Assembly (NCBI RefSeq): GCF_003716875.1
Contig: NZ_CP033077.1
Span: 62,001 to 126,000 of the forward strand
DNA from: Vibrio zhugei
GTDB lineage: Bacteria > Pseudomonadota > Gammaproteobacteria > Enterobacterales > Vibrionaceae
Reading direction: 5' to 3'
DNA length: 64,000 nt
The notes beneath the pieces are model-generated. The model did not search any database. It saw nothing but the letters and a program-made list of their open reading frames with translations, and had not been told where the DNA came from. Below, in pieces: positions 34,996 through 45,257 of the stretch. The position numbers and the translations under genes are program-made. The first letter of the stretch is position 1. Each line of letters opens with the position of its first letter.

Positions 34996-37218
34996 TTAAG
35001 TGTGTTTGCCGAAAGGTGATGACAAAGAAGACGATTGGTCTGGATGTTGTACTCGTACTGCAAGCTTGTCAGCCAGAGAATGCAGTTCTGGGAGCATACG
35101 ATACACGAGGTGTAACTGTTGCAAGACCATGCGTGCATTATCATCGTCTTCGTCTCGCCATTCCGCGAGCTTTTGCTCTAAGCCGAGATCATCGATGAGC
35201 GTAATATCACTTTGCTCACAATGATTAAACAATTGTTGATAGAGCACATCCAAATGTTGATGAATCAACGAGTGCGCATTAAGAATCAAGGTGTGTACAT
35301 GGTCACTAATACGGGTGCGGTGCGCGCCAAGTGTCGAAATATAGCTCAGTAATGCATGGTTTAAAGTCAAAAAGCGAAAGCTTTCATCGGTCGTGGTGCG
35401 AAAACGACCCGGCTCTGCCAACATGTTGTTCACGGCAGCGGAAAGCGCGGCATCTTGGTTATGGGCATTGCGACGAGCAATTCGATAATTGAGTGTGTCT
35501 TTTTTACCGATACGGTATTGGCCAATGATTTGATCTAAATAATGTTTATTGCTCTCAATCGCATCGGCCATCACCTTATGTAAGCGCTTTGAATGCCAAT
35601 CAGGGAGGATCGTCGCCACCGCCGTCACCGCCAAGACACAGCCAATGAGTGTATCAATAAGGCGCGGTAAAATGACGGCAAAGCCTTGTCCGAGCTGACT
35701 GAAACAGAACAGCACGAGTAAGGTAATAAAGCCTGTGGCGTACCCATAATTATTAATACGAAATGCGAAAAACATGACTCCGGCAATAACGATAAAAGCC
35801 AACTGACTTTCTTGAGAGGGGAATAAGGTCAGTAACATCGTCCCAATGATCAGGCCAACAATGGTGCCAATGATACGTGAAATGATCTTTTGACGAGTGG
35901 CGACGTAGTTGGGCTGACACACAAACAGTGTCGTCAGTAAAATCCAATAGCCAAGATTTAAGTCAAAACTCTGCTGAATGATATATCCCAGTGTTAAGGC
36001 GATAGACATTCTAATGGCGTGACGAAAGAGCATTGAGTCTGGCGTCATATTGGCTTTCAAATTGGCCCACATTGTTTTGAAGGTTCTCGGTTCGGTATCG
36101 TGCAGTGTGTCTTCATCGAGCGAGTTGGTAAAGGGCGAGCCAATATTGTGCAGCAGTTTTTCTACGGTCACTAGGTTGGTAAACAGGTAACCAAGCTGGG
36201 CGATGAGTGAGCGTTGCTCATTATTCTGTTGCTGCTTGAGATAGGTAATGGACGATTGTAATTCATCTAACGCAGAGAGCGACTCGCCATTGTGTTCGTA
36301 ATCTTGACCCAAGCGAATACATTCAGCCACCTTACGACAGGCGGCCGCTTGGCTTTCCAATAAATAACGAAAGCGGAATAAGATATCACTGCGTGAAAAA
36401 TGCTCAGACAGCTCCTGATAGCGATAGTGGGTCGAACTGGCACGCTCGTGAATATCCTGCGCTAAAAAGTAGATACGTAAAAACCGATCGCTTGCGCTAT
36501 CCACATGACCGCGCTTGGCTCGCGTTAAAAACAACGCTTTACATTGGTTTAACGAGGCGACCGTTGCCGCATTCAGTTGCGCTTCATTGATGCGATGAGG
36601 CTGAGGTGAGTAACCGGCAATAGGATGAAACATGACCGCTTTCGAGTCGAGGTAGACAGCGAGTTGGTTGAAAACCGTCGCAAGGTTGTGCTGAATCACT
36701 TGCATCGGCCAAAACATATACCAAATCATTGACACCAAGAAGTACCAGGTTGCGCCGGTTAACAGTAAAATCGGCTGGAACCAAATACTGTGAGGCTGAG
36801 CTCCACCAATCATGGTGTAGACGGCGAGCAACAACGACGCAAAAGCAATACTGGCATAACGTGAGCCAAACGAGCCGAGCATGGTAAAGCCAAACGTTGA
36901 TATGCACAGGCCAATACCAAACCAAAGCGGTCGGTTGAATAATAACTCAATTGAAAAGGCAGCGATGGCGAAACACACTAAGGTCAACAGGATCGCAGTG
37001 AGTCGACCTGTAAAATTATCGTCCCGCTCGGATAATGCCGCTGCGATCACGCCTAAAATTAAAGGTGTGACAAAGGTATTTAATTGATAATACCAACATG
37101 GAATGACCACACCGAGTAAGGTGATCAGAATTAACGCGGAATAGTTGAGCGTTTTATTGGCCCAATAAAGTCGTAGACGATTGATATTTATCACTGTATC
37201 TCTGTTTTTCGTTATCAT
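34996..37218 (-). CDS. yccS: YccS/FUSC-family inner-membrane protein
   Basis: The 740-residue product has two sets of about six membrane helices: residues about 28-170 (SALILITLLGVVIPCWYYQL onwards) and about 400-550 (RMSIALTLGYIIQQS, GYWILLTTLFVCQPNYVATR, FCFSQLGQGFAVILPRLIDT). A cytoplasmic helical domain follows each. This arrangement is that of YccS/AaeB-like efflux-type proteins of unknown substrate; QPNYVATRQKIISRIIGT is a family marker. It is transcribed alone, with helD divergent 184 bases away. Confidence 0.85.
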   Translation of the reverse strand: MITKNRDTVININRLRLYWANKTLNYSALILITLLGVVIPCWYYQLNTFVTPLILGVIAAALSERDDNFTGRLTAILLTLVCFAIAAFSIELLFNRPLWFGIGLCISTFGFTMLGSFGSRYASIAFASLLLAVYTMIGGAQPHSIWFQPILLLTGATWYFLVSMIWYMFWPMQVIQHNLATVFNQLAVYLDSKAVMFHPIAGYSPQPHRINEAQLNAATVASLNQCKALFLTRAKRGHVDSASDRFLRIYFLAQDIHERASSTHYRYQELSEHFSRSDILFRFRYLLESQAAACRKVAECIRLGQDYEHNGESLSALDELQSSITYLKQQQNNEQRSLIAQLGYLFTNLVTVEKLLHNIGSPFTNSLDEDTLHDTEPRTFKTMWANLKANMTPDSMLFRHAIRMSIALTLGYIIQQSFDLNLGYWILLTTLFVCQPNYVATRQKIISRIIGTIVGLIIGTMLLTLFPSQESQLAFIVIAGVMFFAFRINNYGYATGFITLLVLFCFSQLGQGFAVILPRLIDTLIGCVLAVTAVATILPDWHSKRLHKVMADAIESNKHYLDQIIGQYRIGKKDTLNYRIARRNAHNQDAALSAAVNNMLAEPGRFRTTTDESFRFLTLNHALLSYISTLGAHRTRISDHVHTLILNAHSLIHQHLDVLYQQLFNHCEQSDITLIDDLGLEQKLAEWRDEDDDNARMVLQQLHLVYRMLPELHSLADKLAVRVQHPDQSSSLSSPFGKHT

Positions 37219-37401
37219 TGATAGTCAGCGTACAGTGTACCAGAAGTGATAGAGTAACGAGGGGGTTCGCTCAAATAAATCGTGTTTTTCTCTTTATCAC
37301 ATCGCGATGCTGGGGCGCGTTTACTGGAAAATGTCACGATGAAGCAAAAGGGGAGCGGTAAATATTAACAGTAAGTTTTCAAACCACATGGGGATTACGC
37401 T

Positions 37402-39501
37402 ATGATGAGCGCGAATTTAATCAACGAGTTGACACCCATGGAGCTGCGCGCATCTAAGACAGCACAATTTTTAATCACCAACGAATATTATGAAGTTGTG
37501 TTAGACAAAAACCACATCGTTTTATCCTCCGTAAAAGAGGAGGAACACATTCCTTTTCAAGTTTGGAATGGGTGTGTCAAAGTGCATCACGGTCTATGGT
37601 GGGGATCGCTACAGTTTTATGCACACGAACGTAATGGAGAGCAGCGTTCTTGGTTAGTACAAGGTCTGCCTTGGCCACAATGTCGTGACTGGGCTGAGCA
37701 GGCGGTGGCGGCCTATCAAGCTTGGCATCACGAGCAATGTCAGCAGTTAAGCGACTATGTGCCCCAATGGCATCAAGAGCTGTCATCCATTTTATCTCTG
37801 TCGTCTTTCTTACCCCATTCTCTCATCACCCAATGGGCTGGCAGAGTGCATGACGACATGACTGCCATGAAAATCACGTTGGAAGAAATCGAACAACGAG
37901 CTCCTCAGGCCATGCAGAAGATGATGCCTTGGTTGGTTGAACCTTCAGCGCAGCTCGCCCAACGTAATGATGAGTGGATTGAACAGGAAAAGCCGCAATG
38001 GCAATCGTTATTTGAACAGATTGAATCTTCCCCTTTGAACGAGTCACAGCAAAAAGCAGTCTTGCTGAATGATGACCACAATTTAGTCTTGGCTGGTGCA
38101 GGCTCGGGGAAAACGAGCGTGCTGGTGGCGCGTATTGCCTACCTCTTGGCCAGTGGCTTAGCGCGCCCTGAGGATATTTTGCTGGTTGCCTTTGGCAAAC
38201 AAGCGGCCTTAGAAATGCAGGAGCGCATTGAACAACGTATTGGTGAGCGTGCCCGTGGCGTTCAGGTCAATACCTTCCATCAGCTTGGTTTAACCATTCT
38301 CAAACAGGTGGATGGACAGGATGTGACGCTGTCACCTGTGGCCGCCGAGCCTAACCTGAAGCACGCATGGTGCATCGACTGGTTAAAACGTCATTGGATG
38401 ACACCGACCAACTTTAAGCGTTGGCAAAAACACCTGTCTAAGTGGCCGATTGCTTATTTGACCGGGGATGATGAATTGGGCAGCCAAGTGGAAAACCCAA
38501 AGCTGATTGCTTGGTTGGAATCACAGTTGGATAACTTGTGTCAGATGGGATTGAAGAAAAAAACGATTCAAGAACGCTTAATTGATCATCCAGATTACAC
38601 GCGCCTAAACAGTGAACTCAATCTGTGCTGGCCATGTTATCAAGAGTGGCAGCGTATGCTCAAAGAGTCAGGGCAGGTCGATTTTAACTTAATGATCAAC
38701 CGTGCCACTCAGTATGTGAATCAGTCGAAATACACGTCTGCATGGCAATTTATTATGGTCGATGAGTATCAAGACATCTCTCCGGCAAGATTGGATTTGT
38801 TGCAAGCACTGTGTGAGCAACGTCCACAAGCCTGCAACCTTTTTGCAGTAGGCGACGATTGGCAAGCGATATATCAGTTTACCGGGTCTAACGTCAATTT
38901 AACCACTCAGTTCCAAGACCATTTCCCTAACTCGACGGTGCATTACTTAGATACAACGTATCGCTTTAATGAGCAAATTGGGGCGGTTGCGAATGCTTTT
39001 ATTCAGAAAAACCCCAACCAGATACCGAAACCGTTAATCAGTAAAAAATCACAAAAACAAAAAGCGGTGTATGTGATGCCAACCAGTCAAATTGAGAAAG
39101 TACTCGCTCAACTTAATCGCAAAGCCGATGGGTTGAAAACCGTATTATTCTTAGGCCGTAATCATTATCACGAACCTGAATTACTCAAAGACTGGCAAAA
39201 TCAATATCTATCCTTAAAATTACATTTCATGACGTGTCATGCAAGCAAAGGGAAAGAGGCCGACTACGTGATTGTCGTGGGAGTTGATGAAACTCAGTTC
39301 CCAATGAAAAGTAAAAATGTGCATTTAGACAATGCCCTCAATCACCATGGTGATGAGTATCCGTTTGCCGAAGAACGTCGACTTTTCTATGTGGCATTGA
39401 CGCGAGCGAAAGACAAAGTTTGGGTCACACATAACGGTGTGGGGTCGAGTTTTGTTCAAGAGCTTATTACCGGCGATTATCCGGTTGTGAATAAAAAATA
39501 A
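37402..39501 (+). CDS. helD: DNA helicase IV
   Basis: The 699-residue UvrD/REP-family helicase has an N-terminal extension of about 200 residues typical of HelD. Motif I is AGAGSGKTSVLVARIAYL, then QVNTFHQLG, motif II FIMVDEYQDISPARL, motif III VGDDWQAIYQFTGSN, motif IV DTTYRFNEQIGAVAN and motif VI EERRLFYVALTRAKDKVW. It unwinds DNA 3' to 5' in recombination and repair. The ATG at 37402 is followed by a second ATG; 37402 and 37405 are equivalent. pncA starts 10 bases after its stop. Confidence 0.9.
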   Translation: MMSANLINELTPMELRASKTAQFLITNEYYEVVLDKNHIVLSSVKEEEHIPFQVWNGCVKVHHGLWWGSLQFYAHERNGEQRSWLVQGLPWPQCRDWAEQAVAAYQAWHHEQCQQLSDYVPQWHQELSSILSLSSFLPHSLITQWAGRVHDDMTAMKITLEEIEQRAPQAMQKMMPWLVEPSAQLAQRNDEWIEQEKPQWQSLFEQIESSPLNESQQKAVLLNDDHNLVLAGAGSGKTSVLVARIAYLLASGLARPEDILLVAFGKQAALEMQERIEQRIGERARGVQVNTFHQLGLTILKQVDGQDVTLSPVAAEPNLKHAWCIDWLKRHWMTPTNFKRWQKHLSKWPIAYLTGDDELGSQVENPKLIAWLESQLDNLCQMGLKKKTIQERLIDHPDYTRLNSELNLCWPCYQEWQRMLKESGQVDFNLMINRATQYVNQSKYTSAWQFIMVDEYQDISPARLDLLQALCEQRPQACNLFAVGDDWQAIYQFTGSNVNLTTQFQDHFPNSTVHYLDTTYRFNEQIGAVANAFIQKNPNQIPKPLISKKSQKQKAVYVMPTSQIEKVLAQLNRKADGLKTVLFLGRNHYHEPELLKDWQNQYLSLKLHFMTCHASKGKEADYVIVVGVDETQFPMKSKNVHLDNALNHHGDEYPFAEERRLFYVALTRAKDKVWVTHNGVGSSFVQELITGDYPVVNKK

Positions 39502-39510
39502 GGAAGTGAA

Positions 39511-40128
39511 ATGAAACGTGCGCTGATATTGGTCGATATACAAAATGATTTTTCTCCCACTGGGGCGTTACCGGTGGCAGAAGGCAATGAGATCATTCCG
39601 GTGGTCAATCAATTAATTCCACAATTTGAACATGTGGTTGCCACCAAAGATTGGCATCCGAGTGGCCATGGTAGTTTTGCCTCGACTCATGACACGGATA
39701 TCGGTAGCTTCATTGATCTTGATGGTATTCAACAGATTATGTGGCCGGATCACTGTGTACAGTACAGTGTCGGGAGCGAATTTATTGAAGGGCTCAATGT
39801 CGATGCCATCACCCACGTGGTTCATAAAGGGACACAGCCCAAAGTCGATAGCTACAGTGGCTTTTTCGATAATCAACGCTTAGGAAAAACAGGTCTGGCT
39901 GATTACCTCACCAGTCAGGGAATTACCGATGTCTACATCACTGGGTTGGCGACCGATTATTGCGTCAAATTTACCGCGTTGGACGCGGTGGATCTTGGAT
40001 TTAATACGTGGGTCGTGGTCGATGCTTGTCGTGGTGTGAATATGCAGCCTGATGATTGTGATAAAGCGTGCGCTGAAATGAAAGCCGCGGGGTGTCAGTT
40101 AATCACTTCTTCACAGCTCCTTAATTAA
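39511..40128 (+). CDS. pncA: Nicotinamidase/pyrazinamidase
   Basis: The 205-residue isochorismatase-fold hydrolase has catalytic Asp in LVDIQNDF, metal ligands in TKDWHPSGHGSF, Lys in VVHKGTQPKVDSYSGF and the nucleophile Cys in GLATDYCVKFTALDA. It deamidates nicotinamide to nicotinate for NAD salvage. AAGGAAG precedes the ATG; the 10-base gap suggests a helD-pncA transcript, ended by the hairpin at 40162. Confidence 0.93.
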   Translation: MKRALILVDIQNDFSPTGALPVAEGNEIIPVVNQLIPQFEHVVATKDWHPSGHGSFASTHDTDIGSFIDLDGIQQIMWPDHCVQYSVGSEFIEGLNVDAITHVVHKGTQPKVDSYSGFFDNQRLGKTGLADYLTSQGITDVYITGLATDYCVKFTALDAVDLGFNTWVVVDACRGVNMQPDDCDKACAEMKAAGCQLITSSQLLN

Positions 40129-40161
40129 ATGTTTATCGTCTAACACATCGAATATTGCACT

Positions 40162-40199
40162 AAAAAGCCCATCTGGCTTACCCGTCAGATGGGCTTTTT
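40162..40199 (+). terminator. Bidirectional terminator after pncA
   Basis: AAAAAGCCCATCTG pairs with CAGATGGGCTTTTT around a 10-nt loop; the T-run on either strand suits both directions. The remaining 40200-40454 shows nothing gene-like beyond a 7-codon ORF. Confidence 0.88.
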
Positions 40200-40478
40200 A
40201 TCGCCTGATGCATTCTCTATTATCGAGATAAAGTCGCCATAATGGTTTTTTATTATCGAATAGGAGGAAAATGAATATTTCTGAATATCGCTGACTATTT
40301 GTTGGGAGCAATGCAGCGAATTTATTCTTATGCCAGCGCATTGTTAAATAGTTTTCTTACAATGATTCATTGATACAGAAAAATAGTATCAAATGCTTAT
40401 TAATCGGCAACGAATACTAAGCTTTCATATGGATGGAAATGAATAGGAATCATTATGATATTAACCAACAAAGTAAGG

Positions 40479-41567
40479 CCCGATTTCAGATAATAAGTGC
40501 GACATTCATGGAAATATGTAGAAGAGGAAGCCAACTGCTGAAAGTGGTACGCTCTTCTCGCCAAAGAAACAAGCAGTACTACCATGAATTATCAACAGTT
40601 GACCGAAGGCAGAAGATACCAGATTTCTGCTCTTTTGGAACGGGGAATTTCGGTTCCTGAAATAGCTAAAACAGTTCAGTGCCACCGCTCGACGGTATAC
40701 CGTGAGCTTAAACGCGGTCGGAAGGGAGAGCATTATTGCCCTAACGAAGCCCAGATGTCGTCTACCAAAAAGCGCAAAACAGCACGTAAATACCGAATAC
40801 CAAAGGAACGTGTCGATTTTATCCGCCTTCTTTTAGAAACAGATTGGAGTCCAGAGCAGATTTCTAATGTATTAACGAAAATTGGTGCATCTGTCAGTCA
40901 TGAGTGGATCTATCGCTTTGTTGCTCAAGATAAACGCTTGGGCGGTAAGTTATATCGTCACTTGAGACAAGGTCATAAGCGGTATCGCCGAGGTAAACAA
41001 GAGAAAGCTCCAGCGATAAAAAATACCGTTTCGATTGATGATAGACCAAGCATCGTTGACAGTAAGGAGCGGTTTGGTGACTGGGAAATCGACACTGTGC
41101 TAGGTAAGCATGGTACAGGTGCAATGGTGACTATTTTAGAGCGTAAGACTCGATTTTACGTGGTAAAGAAAGTGCCATCTAAGTCAGCGGATGATGTCAC
41201 CAAAGCGACAATAGAGCTACTGAAGCCCTATAAGAAACATGTCCATACCATTACGGCAGATAACGGGCGAGAGTTTGCAGGTCATGAAACCATCGCAAAA
41301 GAATTAAAGGCTGATGTGTACTTTGCTCATCCGTACAGTTCTTGGGAGCGTGGTGCTAATGAGAATGCGAACGGTCTTTTAAGGCAATATGTGAAGAAAG
41401 GAACCGATCTAACGACAGTGACGGACATCGATATAGAGTTCGCTTTATCGCGGATAAATTACCGTCCGAGAAAGTGTTTAGGCTTCAAGCAGGCAGCCAT
41501 TATATTTGAGGAGATGGCTTTAGCTTCTTGATATTGGAGAGTGTCGCACTTCGCAGTTGAATTCGGG
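40479..41567 (+). mobile_element. IS30-family insertion sequence
   Basis: Ends are imperfect inverted repeats of about 26 bp: CCCGATTTCAGATAATAAGT from 40479 and, inwards from 41567, CCCGAATTCAACTGCGAAGT, both continuing GCGACA. GG on each side (40477-40478 and 41568-41569) is the 2-bp duplication usual for IS30. It carries one intact transposase gene. Confidence 0.88.
40584..41531 (+). CDS. IS30-family transposase
   Basis: The 315-residue protein has an N-terminal helix-turn-helix (LTEGRRYQISALLERGISVP, then EIAKTVQCHRSTVYRELKRG) and a second HTH, and an rve core: GDWEIDTVLGKHG (Asp), ITADNGREFAGHE (Asp) and SWERGANENANGLLRQYVKK (Glu). This is the DDE arrangement of IS30. It lies inside the pectate lyase signal sequence in the same direction. 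Confidence 0.92.
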   Translation: MNYQQLTEGRRYQISALLERGISVPEIAKTVQCHRSTVYRELKRGRKGEHYCPNEAQMSSTKKRKTARKYRIPKERVDFIRLLLETDWSPEQISNVLTKIGASVSHEWIYRFVAQDKRLGGKLYRHLRQGHKRYRRGKQEKAPAIKNTVSIDDRPSIVDSKERFGDWEIDTVLGKHGTGAMVTILERKTRFYVVKKVPSKSADDVTKATIELLKPYKKHVHTITADNGREFAGHETIAKELKADVYFAHPYSSWERGANENANGLLRQYVKKGTDLTTVTDIDIEFALSRINYRPRKCLGFKQAAIIFEEMALAS

Positions 41568-43154
41568 GGGTATTAAAATATACCATTGCTGTGACTTTCG
41601 CTGTGACTAGCGCATCGACGTTGGCCGCGAATTGTACGCAAATGCCCAATTCTGGGGGAACGTATTACATTATTAATAAAGGGTCTAATCATGCTCTGGA
41701 TGTGAATACCAATGATACCAGTGCGACACCAAATGTGATTACTTATGAAAATTGGAAACCGAATAACCAGAAATTTGTTGTTACGAAACAATCTGATGGC
41801 TATTGGGAAATGAAATCCGTTTATAATAATAAATTGGTCGAAGTTTATAATAGTTGTACGGCTAACGGAGCCAATGTTGATACGTATGATGATTGGAATG
41901 GCGATACCCAGCGTTGGGAATTGAAACCTCAAAGTGATGGGGCGTTTAAAATTGTAAGTAAAGTATCGGCTAAATCGTTGACCGTGGCTGGGAGTCAGAA
42001 CGGTGCGAATGTTTATCAAAATGATGATGCAAATTTAAGTTCGCAGCGTTGGTATTTTAACCCTGTCGATGGGCAATGTGGTTCGGGCAGTGGCGGCTCC
42101 AATGGCGTAATAGGATTTGCCAATCAACCAGGGAATGACGGATTGAGTACCACAACTGGCGGGCAAGGCGGCCCGGAAGTGACAGTGCAAACGTGTGACG
42201 CGCTTGTACGAGAATTGGGAACGGATGGTCGCCGAGTGATTAAAATACCCGCCAATAAAACCATCGATTGTCGTACTGCGCCACGTCCGGTACAAGCGTG
42301 TCGCCTAGACTGTGCCATGTGGAATGATCCGGGTAAGCTTTGGTACCGCCTTCCGGTCGGCAATACGTCATGTACATCTCTGGATAGTGACACCAACCAA
42401 ACATTTACGGTTCAGCGTAATGATACTCGAATTATGGTGAAGTCCAATAAATCGGTCATCGGCGGCAATAAGAACTCCAGTTTACGAGGGGGCACATTTG
42501 TCGTGTACAACGCGAAGAATGTGATTATCAAAAACCTCAACATCTTTGATGTGAACCCGGCGCTGGTTGAGGCAGGGAAAGGGGTGCTGGTGGATAACAG
42601 TACGCATGTGTGGATTGACCATGTATCGTTTAGAAACATCAGTGATGGGCATATTGACTTTGATAACAGTAAAAACGTAACGGTGAGTTGGAACCGTTTC
42701 TTTGGACAAAATAATCAAGTGTGTGCGAACCATCATTGGTATACCAATCTGGTAAAAAATACTCAGGTGACGTTCCATCATAATTTCTGGGACAATGCAG
42801 CCGGTCGAAACCCGAAATTGTACGGGCCGAATACGCGTGCGCACATCTTTAATAATTACTATAAAAACATTACTTATTTCTCCATCAGCGTATCGCATGG
42901 AGCTCAAGCATTGGTAGAAAATAATTATTTTGAAAACGCGTTAAGCCCACATTGGCGTGAAGGGGAAGGGTTTATTCAAGCCTCGGGTAATACCTATGTT
43001 GGATCGTCAGCGCAGAATACGCATCGTGACAGTGGTGATCGCGTATTTCAAGATATCAATCTTTATCCCTACGCACTGCAAAACCCGAACAGTCTCGGTA
43101 GTGTGATTGATAGTCAAACGGGTCCACAATAATGATTGTTTAGTGACTCGATAT

Positions 43155-43183
43155 AAAAGGCTCTTATTCAAAGAGCCTTTTTT
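43155..43183 (+). terminator. Terminator after the pectate lyase gene
   Basis: AAAAGGCTCTT pairs with AAGAGCCTTTT around a 5-nt loop and continues TT. It also has an A-run on the left, so it can serve mgsA from the other strand. Confidence 0.88.
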
Positions 43184-43215
43184 ATGTAAGGTCTGGCGAG
43201 CGAACGTCGATTTAT

Positions 43216-43671
43216 TTAGACGCGCTCGTCTAGATACGCTTTATAATCGGGAATTTCGATCGCGACTTCTTGGTTGATTAATTCAGAGTTAAAGATAAAT
43301 GTGGCACTGGCTCTGTTTGTCGCAACTGGGATATTCCAGACACTGGCAATACGGAGTAGGGCTTTGACGTCTGGATCATGAGGAACCGCATTCAATGGAT
43401 CCCAAAAGAAAATTAATACATCGATTTTACCCTCAGCGATCATCGCACCGACTTGTTGGTCACCGCCCATTGGGCCACTGATTTTACTTTTAATGGCTAA
43501 TCCAGTTGCTTTACTGAGCATGGTTCCAGTGGTGCCGGTCGCGTACAAAAAATGCTGTTGTAACGTGGGTTTATTTTCTTCCACCCAACGCAATAATTCA
43601 GTTTTATAGTTATCGTGTGCCACTAAGGCAACGTGCTTATGAGCACTCATGACGCGAGTGGTTTTGTGCAT
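43216..43671 (-). CDS. mgsA: Methylglyoxal synthase
   Basis: The 151-residue enzyme has [20 protein letters not shown], the phosphate-binding [29 protein letters not shown] with the catalytic Asp, and [20 protein letters not shown]. It converts dihydroxyacetone phosphate to methylglyoxal, a bypass used under phosphate limitation or sugar overload. The neighbouring yqhD encodes a reductase able to remove aldehydes, which fits functionally though the genes are separated by about 260 bases. Confidence 0.93.
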   Translation of the reverse strand: MHKTTRVMSAHKHVALVAHDNYKTELLRWVEENKPTLQQHFLYATGTTGTMLSKATGLAIKSKISGPMGGDQQVGAMIAEGKIDVLIFFWDPLNAVPHDPDVKALLRIASVWNIPVATNRASATFIFNSELINQEVAIEIPDYKAYLDERV

Positions 43672-43886
43672 AATTCAATTCCTATTTGATTTTTATGGTC
43701 TAACGAACATCAATATTAAGATGACATGCAGATACATTGTCCACTTATTGAGTAGACGCAGAGCTCGGCGCTGGCACCATAGGTTGGTTGCGATTTAATC
43801 CGGAAAATTGTAGCGGATTTGATAGGAAAAATCAGTGATATAACGCGTTAATATCGTTAAGAATGGGTAGGAACGAGGGGGGATGA

Positions 43887-43917
43887 ATGCAATGGGCACA
43901 CGATGTGCCCATTGCAT
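43887..43917 (-). terminator. Perfect 14-bp hairpin after yqhD
   Basis: ATGCAATGGGCACA and its exact complement flank a CGA loop, 12 bases beyond the yqhD stop. There is no clear T-run, so it may terminate weakly or protect the mRNA end. The remaining 43672-43886 shows nothing recognisable. Confidence 0.55.
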
Positions 43918-43928
43918 GAGTGGTTTGC

Positions 43929-45077
43929 TTAAACCAAGGCGTTTTCTAAAATTTCACGGGACTGAGTGAGCGTAATGGCGTTGTGTTCACCTAATGCTGT
44001 CATACCGTGTTTTTCTAATTGTCCAACCACCGTGTCGACGGCTTCTGGCTGTGTCATGCCATGGTCGGCAAATTGGGTGTCCACGTTAAGGCTGTGGTAG
44101 AAGGCTTCGATGGCTTGAATCGTACGCTCAGCCAAATCGTCTCCGGTTTCTAAACCAAATACGTTGCGACCCATTTGTTCTAATTTCGCACGTTTTACAT
44201 CCATTTGGTTACGTAGCAACCATGGTTGCACGATAGCGAGTGAACGACCGTGGTCAACTTGCCATAGTGCGGTAAACTCATGACCAATCATATGGGTTGC
44301 CCAATCTTGCGGTACACCAGTACCAATCAGACCATTCAGCGCTTGGTTTGCCGACCACATTAAGTTTGCGCGCCATTCGTCGTTGTCACGGTTGTCGTAA
44401 CGCTGACCAAGGTCAAGCAGAGTGCGCAGTAGCGTTTCGGCATAACCTTCTTGTACTCTTGCTGAGGTTGGCGTGGTTAAATACTGCTCACAAGTGTGTA
44501 CCCAAGCATCGACGATACCGTTGATCAGTTGACGTTCCGGTAAGGTTTTCATTACCTCTGGGTCCAGAACCGCGAACAGAGGTTGTACGGCTTTAGAATG
44601 GAATGGCAGTTTGTCATTCGTCGCTCGTTTGGTAATTACTGCGCCAGAGTTGGATTCTGAACCCGTCGCAGGCAGTGTCAAAATAGCACCAATCGGTAGC
44701 GCAGTCGTTACAGTATGCTTACCAATCATAATATCCCAGCTATCGCCTTCATAGCAGGCAGCGGCTGAGACAAATTTAGAACCATCGATAACAGAACCAC
44801 CACCCACGGCCAAAATGAAGTTAATGTTGTGTTCTTTAGCCATCTGGATGGCGTTATCTAAGGTTTCTTTCGTTGGGTTCGGTTCAACACCTGAAAACTC
44901 TTTCCATGTATGTTCTTTTAGCGCTTCGGCCACTTGGTCATAAACACCGTTTTTCTTGATAGAGCCACCACCGTAAATCACTAACACTTTGCTATCGAGT
45001 GGGATTTGTTGGGCGATGGTTTGAATTTGGCCCTGTCCAAAATGAATTTGTGTTGGGTTTGAATAAGAAAATTGCAT
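43929..45077 (-). CDS. yqhD: NADPH-dependent aldehyde reductase YqhD
   Basis: The 382-residue iron-type alcohol dehydrogenase has FSYSNPTQIHFGQGQI at the start, the nucleotide loop VIYGGGSIKKNGVYDQV, LAVGGGSVIDGSKF, the TLPATGSESNSGAVI motif and metal ligands in GTGVPQDWATHMIGHEFTAL and VDHGRSLAIVQP. It detoxifies short aldehydes including methylglyoxal-type compounds. It diverges from an AraC-type gene, the arrangement known for yqhC-yqhD. Confidence 0.9.
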   Translation of the reverse strand: MQFSYSNPTQIHFGQGQIQTIAQQIPLDSKVLVIYGGGSIKKNGVYDQVAEALKEHTWKEFSGVEPNPTKETLDNAIQMAKEHNINFILAVGGGSVIDGSKFVSAAACYEGDSWDIMIGKHTVTTALPIGAILTLPATGSESNSGAVITKRATNDKLPFHSKAVQPLFAVLDPEVMKTLPERQLINGIVDAWVHTCEQYLTTPTSARVQEGYAETLLRTLLDLGQRYDNRDNDEWRANLMWSANQALNGLIGTGVPQDWATHMIGHEFTALWQVDHGRSLAIVQPWLLRNQMDVKRAKLEQMGRNVFGLETGDDLAERTIQAIEAFYHSLNVDTQFADHGMTQPEAVDTVVGQLEKHGMTALGEHNAITLTQSREILENALV

Positions 45078-45257
45078 GACATGCTCCTAGTGTTTCAGTG
45101 AAAGGAAGATATTGTCTCACCGAGGTCTGAACGACCTTGTGTTATATTATGAGTGCATAATAGTGTTGATTAATGTATTTTAATAGCGCTATTTGTCCAT
45201 TTTTATTGTCTATTTCTACAAAATTGCATCGATTTTTTACAGCGGAGAAGTGAGCGG

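Larger units (their letters stand above)
40455..43132 (+). pseudogene. Secreted lectin-pectate lyase gene split by an IS30 element
   Basis: ATG 40455 (AGGA six bases ahead) opens MILTNKVR, then the IS30 element begins at 40479. After it, codons resume at 41570 as VLKYTIAVTFAVTSASTLAA. Removing the IS and one GG duplication joins these in frame as a textbook signal peptide. The mature part has a RICIN-type lectin domain (about 25-165: NQKFVV, TQRWEL and SQRWYF repeats) and a family 1 pectate lyase (about 185-525: WIDHVSFRNISDGHIDF, FHHNFWDNAAGRNPKLYG with the catalytic Arg). It cleaves polygalacturonate by beta-elimination. A GTG at 41591 could start a protein without a signal peptide basic end, so secretion is probably lost. 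Confidence 0.85.

Noticed and set aside
40271..40294. Seven-codon ORF with a perfect AGGAGG
   Set aside because: Too short to support as a gene; no upstream regulatory logic or downstream coupled gene.
41591..41635. GTG 41591 as a genuine pectate lyase start
   Set aside because: It removes the basic end of the signal peptide and has no ribosome site; the reconstructed start at 40455 explains the sequence fully.
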